From the NCBI GenBank assembly GCA_964530335.1, contig CAZGYG010000115.1, forward strand, positions 1 through 5,634: 5,634 bases of DNA, read 5' to 3'. Positions 1 to 5,634 of this stretch are shown in pieces. The notes beneath the pieces were generated by a model. It saw only the letters and a program-made list of their open reading frames with translations, was not told the DNA's origin and did no database searches. How positions within the stretch are numbered: position 1 is the stretch's first letter; every line of letters starts with the position of its first letter. The translations under genes and the position numbers were made by a program. The DNA comes from VGDP01 sp964530335 (GTDB lineage Bacteria > Pseudomonadota > Alphaproteobacteria > SP197).

Positions 1-1455
1 CCGCGCCGCCGCCAGGATCGCCTCGAGCGGGACCCGCGCCGCGTCGTCGATGAGTTCGCCCGCGCGGCGCTCGAGCCCGCGCGCGCGGCCCGCCCGGCCG
101 CCCTCGGCGCCGACCAGCCAGCGCCGGAGCTCGGCGGTTTCGCTGCCCGAGAGGTAGGCGGAGAAAGCGCTGTCGGCGGCGTCGAACACATGGTGGCCTT
201 CGTCGAGCACGTAGCGCACCGGCAGCCAGGACTCCTCGTCCGGCCGGCCGGCGCGCGCGGCCTGGATCATGACGAGCGCGTGGTTGGCGATGACCACGTC
301 GGCGCGGCGCGCCCGCCGGATCGAACGTTCGATGAAGCAGCGGCCCCAGTGGGGGCAGGCGCTGTAGATGCACTCGCCGCGCCGGTCGGCCAGGCCGTGG
401 GTCAGGCGCCGGCCCAGGAGCTCGACCAGCCAGGCCGGGAAGTCGGCGCCGGTCAGGTCGCCGTCGCGCGTGGCTTCGGCCCAGCGCGCGATGAGCCCGA
501 GCGCGACCGCGTCGCGCGGGCGCGCCAGCGCGCCGGCCACGGCCTCCTCCATGTTGAGCAGGCAGAGGTAGTTCTCGCGCCCCTTGCGCACCACGACGCG
601 CCGCGCCTTGGCCTCCGGTTCGGCGAACAGCCGGTCGAGCTCCTGATCGACCTGGCGTTGCAGGTTGCGGGTGTAGGTCGAGACCCAGACCGTGCCCTCA
701 TTCTTCTCGGCCCAGACCGTGGCCGGGGCGAGGTAGCCCAGCGTCTTGCCCACCCCGGTGCCCGCCTCGGCGATGACGAACCACGGCTGGCCTTCTTCCT
801 CGCGCGGGGCGAAGGCCAAGGCGACGGCGGCGGCGTAATCGGCCTGCTCGGGCCGGTCCTCGGCGCCGGGGCCGAGCATGAGGGCGAGCCGGTGACGCGC
901 CTCGGCGTCGCTGACCGGCTGGGCGCCGGCCGGCGGGCGCGGCGCGTGGTCCTGCCACTCGGGCAGGCGGCGCCAGACGTCGAGCCCGCCGGGCGGGCCG
1001 GCGACGCCGAGCGCCTCGCCGACCTCGGCGGCCCACGGCCAGGCGCCCAGCGCCATGGTGCGGACCAGACGCGCGAGCGCCGCGCGTTCGGCCTCGGGCA
1101 GCCGGGCGAGCCGGGCGAGCAGGTCGTCCCGCGCGCGCCCGAGCGACCGGGCCTCGGCCGCGAGCCCGTCGGGGCGGGGCAGCCCGAGCGCCTGGGCGAC
1201 GCCCGTGGGCGTCGGCACGACGAACCGGGCCGGGAGGACGAACGCCACGAGCTCGAGGATGTCGCGCGCCTGGCCGGTCGGGACTGCGAGGCGCGCGAAC
1301 GTCGCCGGAGCATGGCAGACGATCGGCAGCTCGGCCAGGCGCCGGCGCGCTTCGTCCTTGGCGATGGTCCGGGCGCCTTCGGCGTCGGCGTAGGCGGCGG
1401 CGCCGGCGCCGACCACGAGCGCGGAACCGGACGGGCCCGGGGCGATGCTGTGCAC
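1..1455 (-). CDS. ATP-dependent DNA helicase, DinG/Rad3 (XPD-like) family, C-terminus cut by window edge
   Basis: Superfamily 2 helicase of the DinG/XPD group, expected to unwind DNA 5'->3' using ATP during repair or replication-fork rescue. The reading frame is open from a GTG at 1455 to base 1, giving 485 codons with no stop. Visible parts: an N-terminal region (1-180) resembling a degenerate DEDD exonuclease; a Q-motif-like RPEQADYAAAVALAF (201-215); Walker A GTGVGKT (232-238) inside IAEAGTGVGKTLGYLAP; motif Ia-like VWVSTYTRNLQ; four cysteines (C298, C362, C367, C373) spaced like the Fe-S cluster of XPD/DinG proteins; VVIANHALV (387-395); and Walker B VLDEGHH, with DEGH at 418-421 in place of DEAH. 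Family members are usually near 900 residues, so about half is missing here, including motifs III-VI. The GTG start is chosen because no ATG lies upstream in frame and codon 1 sits just past a -10-like box. It is transcribed divergently from lysS. The family call is firm; the specific role is not. Confidence 0.9.
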   Translation of the reverse strand, partial: MHSIAPGPSGSALVVGAGAAAYADAEGARTIAKDEARRRLAELPIVCHAPATFARLAVPTGQARDILELVAFVLPARFVVPTPTGVAQALGLPRPDGLAAEARSLGRARDDLLARLARLPEAERAALARLVRTMALGAWPWAAEVGEALGVAGPPGGLDVWRRLPEWQDHAPRPPAGAQPVSDAEARHRLALMLGPGAEDRPEQADYAAAVALAFAPREEEGQPWFVIAEAGTGVGKTLGYLAPATVWAEKNEGTVWVSTYTRNLQRQVDQELDRLFAEPEAKARRVVVRKGRENYLCLLNMEEAVAGALARPRDAVALGLIARWAEATRDGDLTGADFPAWLVELLGRRLTHGLADRRGECIYSACPHWGRCFIERSIRRARRADVVIANHALVMIQAARAGRPDEESWLPVRYVLDEGHHVFDAADSAFSAYLSGSETAELRRWLVGAEGGRAGRARGLERRAGELIDDAARVPLEAILAAAR

Positions 1456-1461
1456 GCGCCG

Positions 1462-1467
1462 ACTATA
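1462..1467 (-). promoter_or_regulatory. Candidate -10 box for the helicase gene
   Basis: On the minus strand, TATAGT (5 of 6 matches to TATAAT) ends 6 bases before the GTG start of the helicase. Initiation about 7 bases downstream would fall on or next to the G of GTG, giving a leaderless or nearly leaderless mRNA. No Shine-Dalgarno-like sequence precedes the GTG, which fits. There is no convincing -35 box: the expected position (about 1485-1490) reads GGAGCG and overlaps the lysS -35 on the other strand. The assignment rests on one hexamer and its spacing. Confidence 0.4.
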
Positions 1468-1480
1468 ACGGAAGCGGCCG

Positions 1481-1509
1481 TTGACGCTCCGGCTTGCGCT
1501 CCGTAGGGT
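1481..1509 (+). promoter_or_regulatory. Candidate sigma-70-type promoter for lysS
   Basis: TTGACG (1481-1486, 5 of 6 matches to TTGACA) is followed by exactly 17 bases and then TAGGGT (1504-1509). A strong -35 with a looser -10 is common in alphaproteobacterial housekeeping promoters. Transcription would begin near 1515-1517, leaving a leader of about 18 bases before the lysS GTG. This is the best promoter match in the window and lies in the only divergent intergenic region. Confidence 0.55.
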
Positions 1510-1523
1510 CGCGCCACATATCC

Positions 1524-1528
1524 GGGAG
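1524..1528 (+). promoter_or_regulatory. Shine-Dalgarno site of lysS
   Basis: GGGAG lies 5 bases upstream of the GTG at 1534. It supports that GTG as the true start of the lysyl-tRNA synthetase, ahead of in-frame alternatives inside the gene. Confidence 0.6.
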
Positions 1529-1533
1529 CGATC

Positions 1534-3126
1534 GTGTCCGAGCTTCGCGACCTCGCGCTACAGAGCGGCGCCTGGCCCTTCGTCGAGGCGCGCAAGCTGC
1601 TGGAGCGTTTCGCCGACGGTCCGCCCGCCAAGGGCTACGTCCTGTTCGAGACCGGCTACGGGCCGTCCGGCCTGCCGCACATCGGCACCTTCGGCGAGGT
1701 CGTGCGCACCACGATGGTGCGCCACGCGTTCTCTCGGTTGTCGGACCTGCCGTCGCGGCTCTATGCGTTCTCCGACGACATGGACGGGTTGCGCCGCGTG
1801 CCCGACAACGTGCCCAACCGGGAGCTGCTCGGCACCTACATCGGCATGCCGCTGACCCGCGTGCCCGACCCGTTCGGCAAGTTCGAGAGCTTCGGCCACC
1901 ACAACAACGCGATGCTGCGCGCGTTCCTCGACCGCTTCGGCTTCGACTACGAATTCCAGTCCTCGACCGAGTGGTACGCCTCGGGCCGGTTCGACGCGGC
2001 GCTCCGGCTCGTGCTCGAACACTACGACGAGGTCATGGCGATCATGCTGCCGACGCTCGGCCCCGAGCGCCGCATGAGCTATTCGCCGTTCCTGCCCGTC
2101 TGCCCGCGCACCGGGCGGGTGCTGCAGGTGCCGATTGTCGCGCGCGACGTGGCCGCCGGCACGGTGGCGTACCGCGACCCGGAGACCGGCGAGCACGTCG
2201 ACGTGGCGGTGACCGGCGGGCACTGCAAGCTTGGCTGGAAGCCGGACTGGGCGATGCGCTGGGCGGCGTTCGGCGTCGATTACGAGATGTCGGGCAAGGA
2301 CCTGATCGATTCGGTCAAGGTGTCCTCGCGCATCACGGCCGTGCTCGGTGCCCGGCCGCCCGAAGGGTTCACCTACGAGCTGTTCCTCGACGACAAGGGC
2401 GAGAAGATCTCGAAGTCCAAGGGCAACGGGCTGACCATCGACGATTGGCTCGCGTACGGCAGCGAGGAATCGCTCGCGCTCTTTATGTACGCCAACCCGC
2501 GCCGGGCGAAGCGGCTCTACTTCGACGTCATCCCGCGCCACGTCGACGACTACGCCGACCGGTTGGTCGCGTACCGGACCGAGGACGCGGCCAAGCGGCT
2601 CGACAACCCGGTCTGGCACATCCACGAAGGCGAGCCGCCGCAGCCCAGCCAGCCCCTGACGTACGGCGTGCTGCTCAACCTGGCGAGCGTGTGCAACGCC
2701 GAGGACAAGGGGGTGCTGTGGGGCTTCATCGGCCGCTACGCGCCCGGCACGACGGCGGCGAACGCGCCGATGCTCGACCGGCTGGCCGGGTTCGCCGTGC
2801 GCTACTACCAGGACTTCGTCAAGCCGGCCAGGCGCTTCCGCGCGCCGAGCGAGCAGGAAAGAAACGCGATCCTGGACCTGCGCGGCGTGCTCGCCGGCCT
2901 GCCGCCGGCGGCCGAGTCCGAGGCGATCCAGACCCAGGTCTACGAGGTCGGCAAGCGCCACGACTTCGCCAACCTGCGCGAGTGGTTCAAGGCGCTCTAC
3001 GAAGTGCTGATGGGCCAGAGCGAGGGCCCGCGCATGGGCTCGTTCATCGCGCTCTACGGGCGCAAGGAAACCATCGCCCTGATCGACCAAGCGCTCGCGG
3101 GGCGGCTGTCGCCGGCCGCGTCCTGA
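1534..3126 (+). CDS. lysS: Lysine--tRNA ligase, class I (archaeal type)
   Basis: Cytoplasmic enzyme that charges tRNA-Lys with lysine using ATP; 530 residues, a full length for bacterial class I LysRS. The class I Rossmann catalytic core shows the HIGH-type motif as HIGT (49-52, within GPSGLPHIGTFGEVVRTT) and the KMSKS motif as KISKS (291-295, within GEKISKSKGNG). Other family-typical stretches are AFSDDMDGLRRVPDNVP (78-94), VTGGHCKLGWKPDWAMRW (227-243), YEMSGKDLIDS (250-260) and the C-terminal GPRMGSFIALYG (498-509). Class I LysRS is the archaeal form and in bacteria occurs mainly in alphaproteobacteria and spirochaetes; most other bacteria use the unrelated class II enzyme. The gene is also named lysK. 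The start is GTG, supported by GGGAG five bases upstream. It has its own candidate promoter, is divergent from the helicase, and pyrD follows after 43 bp. All core motifs are intact. Confidence 0.96.
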   Translation: MSELRDLALQSGAWPFVEARKLLERFADGPPAKGYVLFETGYGPSGLPHIGTFGEVVRTTMVRHAFSRLSDLPSRLYAFSDDMDGLRRVPDNVPNRELLGTYIGMPLTRVPDPFGKFESFGHHNNAMLRAFLDRFGFDYEFQSSTEWYASGRFDAALRLVLEHYDEVMAIMLPTLGPERRMSYSPFLPVCPRTGRVLQVPIVARDVAAGTVAYRDPETGEHVDVAVTGGHCKLGWKPDWAMRWAAFGVDYEMSGKDLIDSVKVSSRITAVLGARPPEGFTYELFLDDKGEKISKSKGNGLTIDDWLAYGSEESLALFMYANPRRAKRLYFDVIPRHVDDYADRLVAYRTEDAAKRLDNPVWHIHEGEPPQPSQPLTYGVLLNLASVCNAEDKGVLWGFIGRYAPGTTAANAPMLDRLAGFAVRYYQDFVKPARRFRAPSEQERNAILDLRGVLAGLPPAAESEAIQTQVYEVGKRHDFANLREWFKALYEVLMGQSEGPRMGSFIALYGRKETIALIDQALAGRLSPAAS

Positions 3127-3136
3127 TGGCGCCTCG

Positions 3137-3152
3137 CCGCCGGCGCCGGCGG
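3137..3152. repeat. Perfect 16-bp GC palindrome between lysS and pyrD
   Basis: The sequence ccgccggcgccggcgg equals its own reverse complement. As RNA it could form a 6-bp stem (3137-3142 with 3147-3152) around a GCGC loop. It starts 10 bases after the lysS stop and ends 17 bases before the pyrD ATG. No U-tract follows, so it is not a standard intrinsic terminator. Short GC palindromes are expected by chance at this base composition, so any function (mRNA stability, attenuation or protein binding) is speculative. Confidence 0.5.
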
Positions 3153-3169
3153 TCGGCACCAGTCGCGCC

Positions 3170-4186
3170 ATGATGCCCGGCCTGCTCGATGTCGCGTGGC
3201 GGTTGGGGCGGCTGCTGCCGCCCGAGACCGCGCACCGGGCGGCGCTCCGGGCGTTGGTGCTCGGGCTAGGCCCGGCGGCGCCGGCGGATCCGGCGGCGCT
3301 CGCGGTCAAGGCGCTCGGAATGGCTTTCCCCAACCCCATCGGCCTCGCCGCCGGTTTCGACAAGAGCGCGGAGGCGTTCGAGGGACTGTTAAGGCTGGGC
3401 TTCGGCTTCGTCGAAATCGGCACGGTGACCCCGCGCCCCCAGGCCGGCAACCCGCGACCGCGGCTGTTCCGGCTCGACGCCGATCGCGCGGTGATCAACC
3501 GCATGGGCTTCAACAACGACGGGCTCGACAGGGTCGCTCGGCGGCTCGAGCGCCGGGGCCCCGGCATCGTCGGGGCCAACGTCGGCGCCAACCGGGACTC
3601 CCCCGATCGGATCGCCGATTACGCCCAGGGCGTCGCCCGGCTGCACGGCCTGGTCGATTACCTCGCGATCAACGTCTCATCGCCCAACACGCCGGGATTG
3701 CGCGATCTCCAGACCGGCGAGGCGCTCGAGCGGCTGCTCGATGCCGTGGCGGCGGCGCGGGCCAAGGCGGGGCCGCCCCGACCGATCTTGGTCAAGATCG
3801 CGCCGGATCTCGCGCTGGACGATGCCTGCGTTCTGGCGGACGCGGCGGCGGCGCGCGGCATCGAGGGCCTGATCGTCGGCAACACCACGCTGGCGCGGCC
3901 GGCTTCGCTCGTCGCGCGCCAGCGGACCGAGCCCGGCGGGCTCAGCGGCCGGCCGCTGTTCGAGCCATCGACAAAGCTGCTCGGCGCGCTCCGCCGCCAC
4001 GTCGGCGACCGCCTGACGCTGGTCGGCGCCGGCGGCATCGGCTCGGCCGCCGACGCGGCGGCCAAGCTCGGCGCCGGGGCCACCCTGGTCCAGCTCTACA
4101 CGGCGCTCGTGTTCGAAGGGCCGGGGCTGGTCGGGCGCATCAAGCAGGGGCTCGCGCGAGGCGCGACGCCGGCCCGACACGGTTAA
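3170..4186 (+). CDS. pyrD: Dihydroorotate dehydrogenase (quinone), class 2
   Basis: FMN enzyme of the inner membrane that oxidises dihydroorotate to orotate and passes electrons to quinone; the fourth step of de novo pyrimidine synthesis. It has 338 residues, against 336 in E. coli. An N-terminal helical segment (about 3-32) matches the membrane/quinone-tunnel domain that marks class 2. The barrel follows: NPIGLAAGFDKSAEAF (55-70, K65 matching E. coli K66), VEIGTVTPRPQAGNPRPRLF (81-100), INRMGFNNDG (109-118), and AINVSSPNTPGLR (166-178), where S171 matches catalytic Ser175 and N168/N173 match N172/N177. Then come LVKIAPD (207-213), VGNTT (236-240), GGLSGRPLF (256-264) and the FMN-phosphate loop VGAGGIGSA (285-293). 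Every key residue I can align is present. Two ATGs stand in tandem (3170, 3173); no strong ribosome-binding site precedes either, so the start could be one codon later. It probably shares a transcript with lysS. Confidence 0.96.
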   Translation: MMPGLLDVAWRLGRLLPPETAHRAALRALVLGLGPAAPADPAALAVKALGMAFPNPIGLAAGFDKSAEAFEGLLRLGFGFVEIGTVTPRPQAGNPRPRLFRLDADRAVINRMGFNNDGLDRVARRLERRGPGIVGANVGANRDSPDRIADYAQGVARLHGLVDYLAINVSSPNTPGLRDLQTGEALERLLDAVAAARAKAGPPRPILVKIAPDLALDDACVLADAAAARGIEGLIVGNTTLARPASLVARQRTEPGGLSGRPLFEPSTKLLGALRRHVGDRLTLVGAGGIGSAADAAAKLGAGATLVQLYTALVFEGPGLVGRIKQGLARGATPARHG

Positions 4187-4243
4187 CGCAATCTCAAGGC
4201 TTCACCGCCAGAGTCCGGGCGTCGAACAAGGCTTTCGAGGCCG
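4187..4243 (+). other. Short gap between pyrD and the EAL gene
   Basis: These 57 bases contain no hairpin with a U-tract and no convincing -35/-10 pair. A weak GAGG (4237-4240) sits only 3 bases before the ATG, and AAGG (4228-4231) sits 12 bases before it. Read-through from pyrD is the simplest explanation for transcription of the next gene. Confidence 0.4.
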
Positions 4244-5482
4244 ATGTCCCTGTTCAGCCACGTCATCGTCGCCGGATTCTATCTCGGAATCGCGGCGCTC
4301 ATAGGCTGGGTGCTGCCCCAGTTCGCCGCGGCGAGCGAGCCGGGCGTCGCCGCCGCCTATGGCGCGCTGGTCGCGCTGGGCGGGTTGTTCGTCCACCACG
4401 TCATCGTCCGCGCCGGGCGCGACCAGACCGTGCGCGAGGAGCTGATGGCGATGCGCCGCGGCCATGCCGAGGTCATGGGCGAGCTCGAATCCTCGCTGGC
4501 CCAGATGCGGCGCATGGACGACGAGCTGACCGAGCTGCGCGGGCGCGGCGGCGCGAGCCCCGAGGTGGTCGCCGAGATGAAGGTGCTGCAGACGCTGTTG
4601 CAGCAGCTCGCGCACGGCCAGAAGGACGCGCCGCTGCCCGCCGTGCCCGAGGCCGAAGCCACGGCCAAGCGCGCCGCCAGGCCCGAACGGGCTCCGTCAA
4701 AGCCCTGGGCGCCGCCACCGCCCTTCGCCGCGCGCAACGAAGGCGAGGTCATCGCGGCGATCCGCGACGCGATCGCGTCGAACCGAATCGACGTCTACCT
4801 GCAGCCCGTGGTCCGCCTGCCCCAGCGCAAGGTGGTCTACTACGAGGCCCTGACCCGGCTGCGCTCCGCCGACGGCCGGCTGATCGAGCCGCACACCTAT
4901 CTGGGCCCGGCCGAGGCGAGCGGGCTGATCGGGGCGATCGACAACGGGCTCCTGTTCCGCTGCGTCCAGTTGCTGCGCCGTACCGAACGTCGCCGCCCGG
5001 ACCTGGCGTTCTTCTGCAACGTCTCGGGGCACACCATCGCCGACGCGACGTTCTTCCCCCAGTTCGTCGAGTTCCTCGAGCAGAACAGCCAGCTCGCCCA
5101 ACGGCTTGTGCTCGAGTTCCCCTTCGACGGGTTCCTGGCCCACGACGCCGCGACGCGGGCCAACCTCGGCCGCCTGATGGACTACGGCTACCGCTTCTCG
5201 GTCGACCACGTGACCACGCTCGACGTGCCGGCGCGCGATCTCGCCCGGCGCGGCGTCACCTTCGTCAAGCTCGACGCGGGCGCGCTGCTGACCCGGCTGC
5301 GCCAGGCGGGCGGCGGCGCGGAGGCGCGTCGGCTGCGCAACGTACTCGGCATCACCGGCGTCAACCTGGTGGTCGAGAAGATCGAGAACGAGGCCGACGT
5401 GATCGAGCTGCTCGACCTGCCGATCGAACTCGGCCAGGGCTTCCGCTTCGGCGAGCCCCGTCTGGCGCGCGAGGCGGCGTAG
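4244..5482 (+). CDS. Membrane-anchored, degenerate EAL-domain protein, TipF-like
   Basis: 412 residues. Two hydrophobic helices (about 7-29 and 34-56) come first, then a charged, heptad-rich stretch that looks like a coiled coil (about 58-125), a Pro/Ala-rich linker (128-161) and a C-terminal EAL domain (about 165-407). EAL domains bind or hydrolyse cyclic di-GMP. Conserved here: LQP (186-188), EAL (201-203), N259, E291, D321, K342 with D344, E378/E381 and GQGFRFGEP (397-405). Altered: the second Glu of the LExxE motif is Phe (LEFPF), and the DDFGTG loop reads DHVTTL, losing the second metal-binding Asp and the glycines. Phosphodiesterase activity is therefore doubtful; c-di-GMP binding or scaffolding is more likely. 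Order and length resemble Caulobacter TipF (about 450 residues), a polar c-di-GMP receptor needed for flagellum assembly, but identity with TipF is inferred. It follows pyrD by 57 bp. The ATG is supported only by a weak GAGG; the first membrane helix begins soon after it, which argues against a later start. Confidence 0.85.
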   Translation: MSLFSHVIVAGFYLGIAALIGWVLPQFAAASEPGVAAAYGALVALGGLFVHHVIVRAGRDQTVREELMAMRRGHAEVMGELESSLAQMRRMDDELTELRGRGGASPEVVAEMKVLQTLLQQLAHGQKDAPLPAVPEAEATAKRAARPERAPSKPWAPPPPFAARNEGEVIAAIRDAIASNRIDVYLQPVVRLPQRKVVYYEALTRLRSADGRLIEPHTYLGPAEASGLIGAIDNGLLFRCVQLLRRTERRRPDLAFFCNVSGHTIADATFFPQFVEFLEQNSQLAQRLVLEFPFDGFLAHDAATRANLGRLMDYGYRFSVDHVTTLDVPARDLARRGVTFVKLDAGALLTRLRQAGGGAEARRLRNVLGITGVNLVVEKIENEADVIELLDLPIELGQGFRFGEPRLAREAA

Positions 5483-5511
5483 CCTTCCGCGCACCGTCCT
5501 CGGAGCGCACA

Positions 5512-5540
5512 TTGCCGCGCCGCGCGCGCGGACGTAGCGT
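5512..5540 (+). promoter_or_regulatory. Candidate promoter for the right-edge gene
   Basis: TTGCCG (5512-5517), a 17-base spacer and TAGCGT (5535-5540) have the same geometry and nearly the same -10 as the lysS candidate (TTGACG, 17, TAGGGT). Initiation near 5547 would leave a leader of only about 12 bases before the ATG at 5559. The match is moderate and the surrounding sequence is a simple CG run, so chance is possible. Confidence 0.35.
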
Positions 5541-5558
5541 GCCCCGGGGGTCGAAGCC

Positions 5559-5634
5559 ATGAAGGCCAAGCGCGCGTTCAAGGACATATTCTGGCCGCCG
5601 CTTGGCACCGAGCAGGGCCGCAGGGACGCGATCC
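5559..5634 (+). CDS. Unidentified gene, first 25 codons only
   Basis: An ATG at 5559 opens a frame that continues to the right edge without a stop. The start reads MKAKRAFKDIFWPPLGTEQG and is followed by basic and acidic residues. I do not recognise the family. The basic N-terminus followed by IFWPPLG could precede a membrane segment or be part of a soluble protein; too little is visible to decide. Support for a real start: GGGGG at 5546-5550, 8 bases upstream; a candidate promoter just before it; and a 76-bp gap after the EAL gene on the same strand. No function is assigned. Confidence 0.5.
   Translation, partial: MKAKRAFKDIFWPPLGTEQGRRDAI

Noticed and set aside
190..1506. A 438-codon plus-strand open frame opposite the helicase
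   Set aside because: The minus strand here encodes an intact run of helicase motifs (Walker A, Fe-S cysteines, DEGH). The plus-strand translation has no recognisable motif.
453..1631. A 392-codon minus-strand open frame overlapping the helicase and the start of lysS
   Set aside because: It is a different frame from the helicase, consists largely of Arg, Ser, Pro and Ala, and crosses the divergent promoter region.
1558..3591. A 677-codon open frame on the minus strand spanning lysS and most of pyrD
   Set aside because: It overlaps two clearly recognised genes on the opposite strand, has a composition dominated by Arg, Ala, Val, Gly and His with no family motif, and crosses the lysS-pyrD boundary. 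Such frames arise because stop codons are rare in antisense frames at this GC content.
4244..5482. Annotation as an active c-di-GMP phosphodiesterase
   Set aside because: The DD pair and the second Glu of LExxE are not conserved, so activity should not be assumed from the EAL signature alone.
5483..5540. Transcription terminator after the EAL gene
   Set aside because: The CG run near 5515-5530 can fold in several ways, but no stable stem is followed by a T-tract, so an intrinsic terminator cannot be supported.
3196..5562. A 788-codon plus-strand open frame over pyrD and the EAL gene
   Set aside because: It is an Arg/Gly/Ala/Pro-rich out-of-frame reading of two well-supported genes, with no recognisable domain.
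4697..5608. A 303-codon minus-strand open frame opposite the EAL gene
   Set aside because: It lies antisense to the recognised EAL domain and runs through the downstream gap into the next gene. No domain is visible in it.
1..5634. A novel defence, mobile or RNA-based system
   Set aside because: All recognised genes are core chromosomal functions. There are no direct repeat arrays, transposase or integrase motifs, terminal repeats or tRNA-like structures visible by eye, and base composition looks uniform throughout.

Overview
The window is very GC-rich (about 70% by eye), with strong G/C preference at third codon positions. It carries ordinary chromosomal housekeeping genes. A class I (not class II) lysyl-tRNA synthetase, a membrane-type (class 2) PyrD, a DinG-type helicase of the 'DEGH' kind and a TipF-like membrane EAL protein together point to an alphaproteobacterium, possibly Rhodospirillales-like. 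That placement is inferred from gene content only. I see no mobile element, CRISPR array, tRNA or rRNA.

Layout: (1) 1-1455, minus strand, is the N-terminal 485 codons of a DinG/Rad3-family ATP-dependent DNA helicase that runs off the left edge. (2) 1456-1533 is a short divergent intergenic region with a good promoter for lysS on the plus strand and a -10-like TATAGT on the minus strand, placed so that the helicase mRNA could be leaderless. (3) 1534-3126, plus, is lysS (class I LysRS; also called lysK). (4) 3170-4186, plus, is pyrD, 43 bp after lysS and probably co-transcribed. (5) 4244-5482, plus, is a two-helix membrane protein with a coiled coil and a degenerate C-terminal EAL domain. (6) 5483-5558 is a short gap with a second candidate promoter of the same form as the lysS one. 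(7) 5559-5634, plus, is the first 25 codons of an unidentified gene cut by the right edge.

The genes serve different processes: DNA repair or replication, translation, pyrimidine synthesis, and probably c-di-GMP-linked cell-pole or flagellar organisation. Nothing indicates a single dedicated pathway or a new defence or mobile system. The items most worth a second look are the degenerate EAL domain, the apparent dead nuclease-like N-terminus of the helicase, and the possible leaderless start of the helicase. The high GC content makes long spurious ORFs common on both strands; these were excluded.
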